Assembly (NCBI GenBank): GCA_965153455.1
Contig: OZ234504.1
Span: 10,230,001 to 10,294,000, forward strand
Direction: 5' to 3'
Length of the DNA stretch: 64,000 nucleotides
Source of the DNA: Sphagnum compactum
Lineage: Eukaryota > Bryophyta > Sphagnopsida > Sphagnales
The position numbers and the translations under genes are program-made. The notes under the pieces were generated by a model, which was not told the DNA's origin, ran no database searches, and saw only the letters and a list, made by a program, of their open reading frames with translations. Position 1 is the first letter of the stretch, and each line of letters begins with the position of its first letter. This document shows, piece by piece, positions 1 to 11,104 of this stretch.

Positions 1-588
1 AGAGACCATTGCCACTTTGTCTGGACTCTGTTTGGGGGAGTATATGTTTCTGATTACAAAGGAAAGTAGCAGAATGCAGTAGCAATACTACAGTCAACTA
101 TCAAATGACGCTATCCGTTTGTTGGTTCATGCAGTCAGTTTTCAGTTTGTGTTGGGCTTGAATTTACTCAGTGGGGAGTAATGACAACTAGTGACTGCCA
201 TTGATGATGATGGTGATGGTCTGGTACTCACCTAGTTATGACAGCACTCATTCTTGTTGTGTTTGATTTGGTTTGACCAGAACATACTCAACTTATGTCT
301 GCTTTCCTTACATATCATCCTGGAGTGTCTTCTTTGCAATTACATTGTTATTTAGCTTCCATGCAGAATCTCTGGGGTAAATGTTGATAAAACTACTATG
401 GTGTTGTAAGTCTTAAGATGGCCTTGAGGGATCTCCTGCCACTTGCAATGCATGTATGCCTCATGAGACATTAAAATTTGGCTAAAGGCAACATTATGCG
501 GTCTGTTGGGAAGTAGGTGTTTGAGATGGACTTCCATGAATTTGCATCTCAATCTATTGATGTACTGACTCTTCATAGTGGCTTGCAG
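1..588. other. Probable first intron of the DCP5-like gene
   Basis: The sequence ends in a good acceptor (gcttgcag) at 588 and shows no LSm-encoding exon on the + strand. It contains one copy of a dispersed repeat (170-283) that recurs in a later intron of the same gene. The intron starts left of the window, or the first exon is here and unrecognised. Confidence 0.6.
170..283 (+). repeat. Dispersed intronic repeat, block D copy 1
   Basis: The segment shares CACTGCCATTG/GATGG-type runs and the motif GGTGATGGTCTG in the same order as 1177-1300, ending in TTATGAC..ACTCATTCTT. The match is imperfect over about 110 bp. A weaker third match starts near 29438. Confidence 0.6.
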
Positions 589-3500
589 TGCGGTCATTTG
601 GGACAGAGGGTCGTAAGAAGGATGGCCCCCAGATTCCAGCTAGTGATAAAATCTATGACTACATCATTTTCAGAGGTTCAGACATCAAGGTGGTTATTAG
701 ACTTCAATTTCTTAAGTCACTGTGTTGCAGTTGAAGAGAATTTTTGGTGATTCAAAGGAATGAAGGTGTCGCTGCTTTTCTCTCTCAGGGCTAAAGCTTC
801 ATAAGCAGGTATTTACCAGGTTAAATTTTCCAATAGGTGGTGACAGGCTTAGTTGTCAATATGGTCTGAGCAGGACTTACAAGTGAAGTCATCTCCGCAG
901 CTGCAACCACCAACCCTGCCGCAGCCACCTACTGATCCTGCAATTATTTCACTTCAGGTTAGTTGCCACATGCTTGTCTGCTCTCATCCTCTTTTGAAGG
1001 CTTGATCTTCTATCCTTTATCTTGTTAGGTCTCTTGAGTGGTATCCAACATCATGTCTGAGTTTTCCAGTTGGTTTTGGAAATGCAACAGAAACTCAATA
1101 CAGATTTTTGTGTAATTGTTTACTTCAAGTTTTGAGCAGAATGTGTTATACTAATCTGTACCCACTGTCTGGAGCTGATGGAGTAATCGCAGCTAGTCAC
1201 TGCCATTGGTGATGAAGGTGATGGTCTGATACCTTGTGAGTAGGCTCACAAGTTTATGACCTAACTCATTCTTTTTGTGTTTGTTTCAGTTTGGCAGGTA
1301 CTGACACAATGATTACCTTCAAAGTGTTATGATGGAGTATTCTCTGCAATATGATAGATATTTCTGTTTAATTATGCTCCCAAGACAAGGTATCACCAAC
1401 TCCATCAGATACAGCATTAATATGTGCATTGTTGACTGTTTGTTCAAGCAGTCCCAGTCACAATACCTCCCACCATCCTCTCTTGGGTCATATGTTGGTG
1501 GGATACGCTCAGCAGGGTCATCTTCTGAGGCAAATGTGCCACCATATTCAGGATTGCCACCAGTGTACAGGGGTGGGATGCCATCTCTATACCCATCCCC
1601 TAGTTCATGGGGGACCCCTCCACCTCCACCACCAGGGCCAAATGGGACAGGCTTGGCAATGCCGCAGTACTGGCAAAGCTATTACCGTTCACCAAGTGCA
1701 CACTTGCAGCAGCAGCCCATGCCGCCACAACCACCACCATCACTGGCACCCCCATCTCTAAGCCAGCCACAGCCTATGCATATGCCCCAACAATTGCAAC
1801 CAGTAGCACGGCCTCCTGGACTGGTCAGTGTGTCCCCAGCAGTACCGGCTACTTCCACTGTCCAGCCACAGGCTCCTGATAATGTCTCTGGTATCAGTGT
1901 GTCAGTTCCAGCAGCTCTAACTGCTCCAATAACTCCAACAGCTCCAATGGCTCTGAGAGTGCCAGTAGTTCCAGCAGCTCCAGCAGCAGCATCAGCACCA
2001 ATAGTACCAGTGGCACCAGTAGCATCAGCAGTACTGGCAACACCAGCAGCACTGGCAGCACCAGCACCGACAGCAGCCCTTGTGTCAGTAGCAGCATCAC
2101 CAACTGTGTCTTCATCACCGGCACCAGTTTTGTCAACCACCACTACATTAAATATTGCCACCACAGCAACACCTTCATGTTCAGCACCTGTGTTATCAGT
2201 TCCTTTGTTAACTGCAACAAGTCTCCCATCATCATTGCAGGGAGGGGTGAGTGCTGTGATCACACCTGCTGCCAAAAACCCTTGCCGCATGCTGGGACTT
2301 GCTTACCAGTCAGCTCAGCCTTCAGCACAACAAACTGTGGAGAATGCTTCTCCACAGTCCCCTCTAATGACAGGTGTGCCATCTGCAGTAGCTTCAGTAC
2401 AATCTCACACAGCTACAACACAGATAACAGGAGTGCTTGCTGCACCCAGCAAGGCTCATCCATCTAGCTCTCAGCAGGCACCTGTGAAGCTGGAGCAGAA
2501 AAGTGATGAACCAGCAAAGTTAGCCGGCCAATCCATCACGTCAACAGCAGAACCACCTCAACAGCAGCAAGTGACCCAGCCTCTACTGCCACTGCCCCAA
2601 TCTCAACAAAAGCAACCACCGCTTCAGGTCTTCAAAAACCTCCTCCTTCGTTTAATTGCTCATGCACTCTATTCTTAAGCATCCAGAGGATGCTTTTTTG
2701 ACACAGGTTTAAATTTTCCTTCAGGTCCTCAAGACGCAACAGAAACTAACCTTTTTAGAGGGCAAGAGTCAAGCAGTGGGTACACACTATTAACCATGGA
2801 GTGGACCCTCCAAGTAGTCTCAATTCCTACCCCTCTTCTTGCTTCTACACCTCTTCCTCCTCACCATGGCTACATTATTTTGTAGGGTCCACACTGTGGT
2901 TCCCACTCTGTTTTACTCTTGCCTTTTGGATTGAATATTTCTTGCTAACATTGTGTTGCCACAGTCTCAAGCGAGGATGTCACAAAGAGTATCTGAATTA
3001 TGGGTGTATACCCTCCAGATGAAGTGTCACCTCATTCTAGAAAGTATGCTCAGATCTTTTTGTATGCAATCAGAGGCGTGGAGGTCATGGTGTACCTGTG
3101 GGCCAAAGGAATCGCTGGCAGGTAAATTGCATGTAGTTATCTTGTGTGAGGTTTCATTGAAGGTTTTGGTCTCTTGACATGTCATGCCTGATGGTTCACA
3201 GTGAATGGCAGACAACCAAAAGTACCTTCTGGTTTCTTAGAAAGGCACCCTGAAGGGACTTCCAGGTCCAGATCAGGCTGCTTTGAGATGTTGGAGATGC
3301 TGCAAATACTTGTCTCAACTGAATTGTAAACAAATCCCAGTGTTCCAATAATCTTTGTAGTCTGTCAGGATTTTGTAGTGTCCAATGTCTGAGACAGTGG
3401 AGGGATCTTCCTTGTCCTTAACAGGTCAAAATGTACAGACTTTCAGTGGTTGTAGTCCATGCAGGGCAATGGAGCTACTGGAAACAACAATCATATGCGG

Positions 3501-4977
3501 AGAGGGAGGGGGAGAGGTAGTGGAAGTGGCAGGGGCATTGGAGTAAGTAACTATGACATTTACTCTGACATTGAAGAGTTTGCTCATGTGTCTCAAAGTT
3601 GCTGTTGAGGACCTATCTTGTCTTGTCAGGTTATCAACAATGAAGCATCACATCTTGTGATCTTGGAAACACACTGCCTGGAATCATAGTGCAAGTTACA
3701 AGGTCATAGTCTGAGATTGTGTTGTCTATGTTCAGCATCTCTCCTAGTTTTCTGTTGATCATTTGTATGCCCTTTTGAATGAGTTGTGCTGTAAGTGTTG
3801 TGATGATTGTCTAACACTTTTTTCCTATCAGTTGACATTCCAGTAGGAGGTATAATAAAAAAATGTATATGTTGCATACTTGCTGGCTGCTGTGAGCATT
3901 TTTAGTTGGCCAATTGCTTGGAGGGCCATTGTCTACCTTTTCGAAATGTTTTATGAGAAGTTTTGTGGTGGGTACCTGTGGTCCCAGCTTGCACACCGCA
4001 CTCAACAATTTACTGAAGACTTTGATTTCACAGCAATGAATGAGAAATTCAACAAGGATGAAGTCTGGGGTGAGCTTGGAGGCAAAAGTGAGAAAGGCGG
4101 AGATGAGGAAGATGATACTGATGGAAGCCTTGATATTGACACCTCTGGTGTAGCTTTTTTGAACAAACCGTTGTCAGAAGCTCCAAAGAAGGTGTTCATC
4201 TCATTAGAACAAACTTCCCCACTTGCAAGTAGCACTTTGGGGCCTGTCTTGGCTCACCCACAATAATTGTGGTTGCTGTAGTCCTCATCTCTATTCACAC
4301 TTCTCTATGTAACAATTGTCATGGCAGAGTTATTTGATAATGGTGATCTAGATTTATGTTACATGGTTGGCATTTGCTTTCAGGTGATGTACGTAAAGGA
4401 TGACTTCTTTGATTCACTATCTTGTGATGCTCTTGATTGGGAAGATGGCCGTTCTGAACGAACAAAGTTTTCTGAGCAGCGCAAGATTGACACAGAGGTA
4501 GTTCAACAGCATTGTGTGCTTTGTTCTGCTCTGTTATGTATAGCATTTCTAGGGTGCATTGTCAGGTGCAGCCTCATCTGCCAATGCCTTCATGTGTCTT
4601 GCTTAGGGATTCCTTACAGGTGGGAGCTTCAATGTTCATGTTGATGTCCAGTTTACATGAGTCAAACTATGGACAACTAGCTATTGCAGCTCTTGTGATA
4701 GCATTATTTTGAGGGCAGTTTTTGATATTGGCCTTGGTTGATGTTGTATCCGGTTTTTGTTTGTGGTGAGAAGGTGGTAAGTCCTGATGTTCATTGTGTT
4801 TGTGATGGACAGACTTTTGGTAATTTTCCTTTGTGGTCTCGTGGTGGTCGTGGGGCCCGAGGAGGCAGTCACCGGAGTGGATATCGTAACTCATATGGTG
4901 GGGCTTATGGAGGAGGCAGGGGAGCTGGCTACAGTAGGGCACGTGGCACAGCACAGCCCACAACTGCCATCAAATGA
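589..4977 (+). CDS. DCP5: DCP5/LSM14 (Scd6/RAP55) family mRNA-decapping and translation-repression protein, 5' exon missing
   Basis: Family role (known): cytoplasmic P-body protein that binds mRNA and decapping factors and represses translation. Exons I read: 589-689, 874-957, 1452-2627, 3465-3542, 3988-4191, 4384-4497, 4813-4977. All have GT-AG borders and phases agree, giving 639 codons plus TGA. The first exon encodes the end of the LSm domain ([20 protein letters not shown], then [12 protein letters not shown]), followed by DLQVKSSP. Exon 1452-2627 is a long Pro/Ala/Ser/Gln-rich linker. Exon 3465-3542 is an [12 protein letters not shown] segment. Exon 3988-4191 carries the DFDF region ([14 protein letters not shown]). 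Exon 4384-4497 carries the FFD box ([11 protein letters not shown]). The TFG box ([12 protein letters not shown]) spans the last junction, and the C-terminus is RGG/GYR-rich. The Met-containing exon with the LSm start is not visible in 1-588 and probably lies left of the window. The donor at 2627/2628 is the least certain junction, and a small exon in 2628-3464 could be missed. Confidence 0.93.
1018..1300 (+). repeat. Dispersed repeat (blocks E + D) inside DCP5 intron 958-1451
   Basis: Block E (about 1018-1145; landmarks CCAACATCAT, GCAACAGAAACTCA, TTTTGAGCAGA) recurs at 27573-27700 and 28277-28402. Block D (1177-1300) recurs at 170-283. The two blocks are contiguous here, suggesting one composite element of about 280 bp. 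No coding potential or clear terminal repeats are visible. Confidence 0.6.
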
Positions 4978-5950
4978 CTAGTAGCCTATCCAATATCTTG
5001 ATAGAACCTGACATTGGTACAAAGAGTGTGGATTCAAGAGAGTATGAAATAACCTTGACCTGTGAAGTCTGTAGTGTGTGGATAGTGTTTGCAATAGAAT
5101 GTGAAGGCCAGGACATGTGAAAATGTTTCTAGGTTTGTTGGGGTTAGTGTTCTCTTGTTGGTCATAGGAGTTGCAGCTAACAACAAAGAAAAGACTATCA
5201 GAAAAAGTTTGAGGATGTTGGTCAAGGTTGCTGACAGTTGTAAGTGCAGTGCAAAGTGAGGAGGGTGTGACACCTATGTCTGGCTATGAAAGGAGCTTAT
5301 AAAACAAGGAAGATAGATGAGGTGGTGGAAAGGTAGTAGGATTCCACAGGTCTTAGCTCCCAGGATGCTGAGCTGCCTCAGTGGTGGTTTTCTCTGCTGA
5401 TGATGCAGTGGCATTTTGTTTCTCCAGTATGATTTCTTGGTTGCTGTTAGCTTTTCCACTGCCAGCTTATTATCTTGGGGGTTGGAAGTGATTGGTGGAG
5501 CAGAATGGAGAGGGAGGGCAATGGAAGATAGTCGTGTGCCCACCAGTCTCAGGTCTGCTGGGGGGGATAAATGTGGGACATGGCCAATGCCAGGCATCTG
5601 GTCTCATCTACTCTATGTATACCCAGTTTGAGTTCTTTGTGGTGAATGGAGAGGGAGGGCAATGGAGGATATCTGTGTGCCCAACAGTCTCAGGTCGGGA
5701 ACGGAGGAAATTAATGTGGGACAGAGCTGATGCCAAGCATCTGATCTTGTCCTCTCTGTGTAACTGGTTTGAGTTCTTTGTGCTTGACAATTGGGCCCAG
5801 ATGCCAAGGAATAAAAGTGCAGTCATTGCGGTCTCCAATTCATGCCATTAGAAGCCCACTGAAATGAGAATTCTACTCTGCTTTTCATATAGTTTTGGTT
5901 TGGTTGCCAGTTCCAACTAATCCGCGTGTGTTGATGAGCCTCCTTGGGAG
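4978..5950 (+). other. 3' flank/UTR of the DCP5-like gene
   Basis: This has the same moderate GC as the gene and no convincing coding region. It contains the 141-bp tandem duplication at 5503-5784. Composition drops sharply to AT-rich near 5950-6100. Confidence 0.5.
5503..5784 (+). repeat. Tandem duplication, 2 x 141 bp
   Basis: Copies at 5503-5643 and 5644-5784 share GAATGGAGAGGGAGGGCAAT at the start, CAGTCTCAGGTC in the middle and TTTGAGTTCTTTGTG at the end. The offset is exactly 141 bp at both ends. It lies 0.5 kb past the DCP5 stop. The two copies run open in one + frame (5492-5851), but the peptide resembles nothing I know. Confidence 0.9.
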
Positions 5951-6102
5951 GTGCGATATAAAAGTTTTCCGAAGATGCACATGTGCTAATTGTGAGTCAA
6001 CAGTGACACGAAGGGGAATCTCCTTCCAACTTATGGTGGAAAGCATGCTGATGTCCCTTGGCCCATAAATCTGGTTTTCCTGTTATCCCAACTTGAAAGT
6101 CC

Positions 6103-6320
6103 TACCTATTTACCTACTTACCTATCTACCTAACATCTATTTATCTATGTTGTACCTATCTACCAACCTACTATTTACTTACTTATCTATCTATTTACCT
6201 ATTATCTACCTACTTACTTATTCATATCTACTTATATATCTACCTATATTTTAGATAAGTAAATATATATATCTGAAAACATGAGTAAATAAACATGTGC
6301 TTATCTATTTATTTCTATAG
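6103..6320. repeat. Degenerate TACC/TATC (TAGG-type) short tandem tract
   Basis: This is an irregular run of CTACCTA, TTACCTA, CTATCTA and TTACTTA tetranucleotide variants. It marks the left edge of the first AT-rich desert. Confidence 0.85.
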
Positions 6321-7200
6321 GTACTTTACTTATGAAAAACATTGAAATTCAAATGTCGTTATACACATTGACAAAAAAATTCAATGAAGTTGAAAGAAAC
6401 ATGTTAAATGTATTTAGTAGCATATTGCTTTGTAAAGTGATGTGATGATTTGATGGCCAAAACATTGGTGTGAAGTTAAGGAAATCAAAATTCAATATCC
6501 TTACCCACATATATTGAAATCAAACATTCAAAATTTGAAAATGAAATGATTTTGAAAGTTTTTAGTTTTCATCATAAGCCAGGAAGAAAAAATAAATTCA
6601 AATCTCCATATTTGAATATTTGGTTTTTAGGGTGTAACAAAAAAATATAAAAGGATGATTAAATATTTGTACTTTATTTCTAGTTTATAGTTGGATTTGG
6701 TTACATCTTCCCGGGGAGATGATTGCCATTTTTTTTACATTTTCCTACAGATGATAGTCACTTTGGCTAGAAACAACAAATCTTAAAAAAAACACTGACC
6801 TAGACTGGTAGTTATTAGTTTCATACCCACCATAGTTTTTTTTTTAAAAGTGGTTTATTTTCTTCTTAGCATTATAAATAAATACCCCCTCCTAAGTTTA
6901 AATCAAGGTCTCCAAGTCCAAATTTTAAGGTTTCCTAGGTTGTTTATAGCCACATAAAAGACTGAAGACTTGGGAAATTTTTTTCTTTTGTTATTTGCCA
7001 TTCATTGTCAAATAAAATATTTTTGAGAAATCTTTCACGGTGGAAAAATGAATCCCTTCTTCAATTCATTAAATGGGTTGCCTCTCAAGGTTCAAATGTT
7101 AGAAAATAAAATGATGAACCAATAAGAAAAATGAAATTTTGGAGGTTACCCAAAATAACAGTTTCTATGTGAAGTTGGAATGCCTCGCCTTTAGCTCACC

Positions 7201-7238
<38 letters not shown>
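7201..7238. repeat. Compound microsatellite (TA)n(TG)n
   Basis: A run of TA dinucleotides passes directly into about 13 TG dinucleotides. Confidence 0.98.
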
Positions 7239-7854
7239 AGTCAAAAGGGGAGAATTTTGGGTAAAGGATATGGGATAAAGTGAGTTACTATTGGGAACAC
7301 CCTAGGAAATACAATGGGAACTAGAGGAACATGATTGGGAACATGAATAACATCATTGAGAACATGATAGGAACACAAGAATTTAAAAAATCTATCCTAA
7401 CACCCAACCCCTTCCCCAAAGGAACAAAATTGAACCCTCTTGGGTGTATGTTCAATCCTCTTATGGCTACATGCATATTCTATTCCTACACATGGTTGCC
7501 ATCCATTTATATTTTACCTCGGCTAATACCTCTACAAAGCACACCATACCTATTCAACTTGGAACTGTGTAAAGAGGAAAAAAATAAAATGGTGGAAGAA
7601 GGAAAAAGATTCCTAAACCTTATGGAGTAGAAGGGCCAATTTTGACGCCATTCCATGTTTCAAGAGAGTTCCATGCCTCCAAACATTGAATGGCCTCAAG
7701 ATTGGCCCTTCTCCTATATACACAAAACATTGCTGTCATTTTCACAGTGTACTCAAAGGACATCCTATAACAATGAAAGTTCCTTTGTTGAGAAAAGGAA
7801 CTTTTCCGATTTAGAATGTACACTAGTTATGTTTTATGCACAATAATGTCGTAA

Positions 7855-7929
7855 GGGGGAAGGCGTTCTCAAAATAATGGGCCGCTTGGGCTCTGCCTCG
7901 CACCCCTTATTCTGAAAATGCCCTCCCCC
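7855..7929. repeat. GC-rich imperfect inverted repeat (hairpin)
   Basis: The left arm 7855-7881 (GGGGGAAGGCGTTCTCAAAA..) pairs with the right arm 7903-7929 (..TGAAAATGCCCTCCCCC) at roughly 21 of 27 positions, around a 21-nt GC-rich loop. It is conspicuous in an AT-rich background and may be a small foldback element. Confidence 0.7.
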
Positions 7930-8980
7930 TGATGGCTTTACTTAAACACTAAAGAAACAACTAAATAAAATATTTTCTTAACGATAATGAAAACCTACCA
8001 AATGTCAATAAAACAAATCACCAAAAAAGGGGGGAAAGAAAGGTACAAGATGAAAGGACCCAAGTCCAAGCAAAAAGAAGAACCCACCAACAAGGCTAGA
8101 CCGCAAGGGGAATAGATGGCCACCTTCCTTGGTTGGTGGACTAGACCAATTAGTAGTGTAAAGTGGCCAATAGTAGTTTGGTGTAATGGCACCTTTTAGT
8201 TGGCTATCTCTTCACAACCACTTGGTGATTAGTGGATGACTTATGATGCTTATTTCGACTCATTGGTAATTCAGGTTATGAATAGTGTCAGCTGGTTCAT
8301 AAATCCAGGACCGATACCCACGTGTTATCAACTAAGGTATATAACCACTTATGCATCAATTCTCAAAAATCGGTTCTGGCATATTAACCATGGTTCTCAA
8401 ACAATGTCAAAAAGTCCAAAGAACAGGTCAAAGTATTGTTGGTCTTTTCATGAAAACCATAGGTTTGTTGAGATTTTTGAAATAACCAGAAAGATGATTT
8501 TAAAGAGAAACACAAAACCTTGCAAACTCTAGCATTACAACAATAGATGAAGATATGATCCAATGTAGGACAAAGGTTTATGCTTTTGTGTGTTGGATTG
8601 CCCTCTTTCATAAATTCAAAGCTTTTTTCTTTCCCTTTTGCAACAAACAAAACGAAAACTTTGGAAAATTTGATGGGGAATAGTATTGTTAGACCCCATC
8701 TCCCACAATACCACCTACCTCCCAATGAACCAAAGGCTCAAAATGCCCTTGTCCAAGGATTGAAAGTTGAACTTCAAGGAGTTAAAGGTGTGCAATTTCC
8801 AAGGAAAAACTAGCATATAAGGGTACATTGTCGAATGTTGCTATTAGTAAAAAGGTCGTTGGGTTAGTGCATTAGCTCGAGTCCTAAAAACACACCCTTC
8901 CAACATTAGCTATGTTGTGTAGAGAAAATAACATGCACAATTGATTAACAGTTCACAATGGACACTTGTTACTTAAAGGC

Positions 8981-9037
8981 AACAATATAATGTCCTTGAT
9001 ACAACAATATGATGTCCTTGATACAACAATTGTATCA
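8981..9037. repeat. 22-bp tandem repeat ending in a short palindrome
   Basis: Units AACAATATAATGTCCTTGAT.. (8981) and AACAATATGATGTCCTTGAT.. (9003) are followed by a perfect 8-bp inverted repeat, TGATACAA-CAA-TTGTATCA (9019-9037). Confidence 0.85.
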
Positions 9038-9574
9038 TGTGTGTGGGACTAGTGGAGGAAGGAGATGTGGGTTAGTCCAAACAAATTTAATGTCACAAAT
9101 AAACTCATCACCCCAAAGGTTTATAAAGAACATGCTACAGACTTGTTATTGGAAACCCAAGTAAAGATGACTTTCTCTTACAATTCCTAGAGTCATTCTT
9201 GTTGATAATTCCTCTTCATTGTCTCAATTCATCATTTTGTTAAATTATGAGTTATTTCAAATCTTTTTACATTTTACTATAGAAAATTGCCACATCTTTT
9301 AATAACAAAAAAATATTATGCCTTGTTGTTTTGTTGTAACTTGGAGCATGAAGGAAATTGTGCACATTACTTAAAGATTTTATAAATTGCCAAAAAATAA
9401 TAGCATGAAGATCCACTTCTTCATGGAGTTAGACTCTAGGCCATTGGAAAGGAATGTGCAATGGAAGTTTCAACACTTAAATATACTCCTTTCCTTTCAT
9501 CAATGTGCATCCTTTCTGCAAAATTCATTTCAAAACCTTCCTAATTTTTACATTATTAAAAGGTACCTTGTTTT

Positions 9575-9905
9575 TTTGTTTTGTTTTCTTTCAAGTTGGT
9601 CATCTTTTCATGTTCGAATGAACTCATGATCAAATTCATCGTCTATTCGTTTTGCTCAAGGTATAGGGTTAATTGTAGCCTAAAGTTTGTTTTCTTTTCT
9701 TACTATTCAAGGTTTTTGTGTCATCTTTGTTTGTTATCTTGCTCAAGGTTTAAAATCTATTGTAGCAATGAGCTCATCTTCTCCTCTTGTTGTTCACGTT
9801 TTTTGTGTCAAGTTTGTTATCTATTCGCTTTGCTCAAGGTTTAAGGTTTGTAATAATGATGAATTTGTTGTTCAAGGATTTTGTGATGAGTTCATTGCAA
9901 CTACC
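9575..9905 (+). repeat. Degenerate tandem repeat with TTGCTCAAGGTTTA motif
   Basis: The motif (T)TGCTCAAGGT(A/TT)A occurs three times, with TTTTTGTGTCA and TTGTTATCT landmarks between copies. This suggests about three diverged units of 90-130 bp. The overlapping open frames are a by-product of the repeats. Confidence 0.6.
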
Positions 9906-10829
9906 AATTGAGTTTTAACATGAAATGTCTTTTAGTATTAAGGCTCCTTGTTCTACATACATAACATCATCATCTTGAAGTCTACATGTATTTCTTTTAT
10001 CACTATCATTGTCTATTGAACCTATTGATTTCGACTTGATGTGGGTTGTAAAATTACCTTGGGTTGAGGCTATTGTTGGGTGTGATGGGAAGCTAAATAT
10101 GGTTCATTACAAAGTTTGTAATGAGGTGATGGTAAGGAAAAAACTACTAGTATCTAAGTTTGACAATCTGCAAAAGTATGTAGGTAGGTAGAAGTGCAAG
10201 ATTCCATGCCCTAAATTCATTGTGGGCCAATATTTCATGTTTATTAACAATCAACATGCCAATATTGAGTGGTTGTGGTCTAGTAGGGGTTGAAATATTG
10301 TTGCTAAAATGGTGGTTTTTTTGGGTGAAATTATTTTTGAAAAATGCAAGTTCATTCAATTTGTTGTCATGTTGTAACTCTTAAAACTTGCCACTACATG
10401 CAAGACCATTGACAAATTTTGAATACATGAAATAGTTTTTTGATATTTTGAAGGTGAAAAACATTTTGCACAAACACTAGTCTAACTCCATTGGTTGGCA
10501 TATGGTTAAAACATGCATCACATTATCATTGAGTTTACCAGAGCTATTATGTGAAAGGCAATACTACAATATATGGTATTTTTTATTAGGTTTTCTAGTA
10601 AAAAAAAACCCAAAAATGACAGGCATAAAAAAAACCACCCTATCAATTTAAACAAGTCATTTTGACCATGTCTTGCGTGATTGGACAATCAAATTGGACC
10701 TTGTCATTTTGACTGGCAAAGTGACTGACAAAATGACTGACTATTTGACTATTAGATAGCGGACCATTTGATTGGGTCAATTTTATACTTAAATTAAAAT
10801 TATTTTTTGGATCATTCTTTTAAAAATTA
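9906..10829. other. AT-rich region, no feature supported
   Basis: No gene, RNA or strong repeat was recognised between the TTGCTCAAGG repeat and the TAGG/CCTA tract. Confidence 0.5.
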
Positions 10830-10975
10830 ATAGGTAGGTATTTAAATAGGTTTAAGTAGGTTGAAAAAGGCACTTAGGTAGGTACGTTTTAACTTAACCT
10901 AGCCTACCTAACTTGACCTAACCTACCTAACCTAACTTCGTCGAACTACCTTAGTCTAACTTCCCTACCCTAGTC
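10830..10975. repeat. TAGG tract followed by CCTA tract
   Basis: TAGGTAGG-type units up to about 10885 turn into the complementary CCTAACCTA/CCTACC-type units to about 10975. The whole is a loose palindrome. Confidence 0.8.
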
Positions 10976-11104
10976 TTATAAGCATGCACATAGGTTGTAA
11001 GTATAAAGAATTGAACCTTGAACCTTCACAATGATAAACCAAGGGCTTACCAATGGACTACACCATCAAAGGTGTTCAACTTTTATCAAGTTTTAAATTC
11101 ACAT

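Larger units (their letters stand above)
6321..9574. other. AT-rich non-coding region
   Basis: No supported gene. It holds a (TA)n(TG)n microsatellite (7201-7238), a short GGGAACATGA-type degenerate repeat (7289-7375), a GC-rich inverted repeat (7855-7929) and a 22-bp tandem repeat (8981-9037). Short open frames here have random-looking composition. Confidence 0.6.

Noticed and set aside
1682-2290. 202-codon - strand open frame, Ala/Gly/Val/Thr-rich
   Set aside because: It is antisense to the low-complexity Pro/Ala/Ser linker exon of the DCP5-like gene. Its length follows from the repetitive codons of the real frame.
5492-5851. Open frame of 119 codons past DCP5
   Set aside because: It is produced by the 141-bp tandem duplication (a multiple of three) and has no family resemblance.
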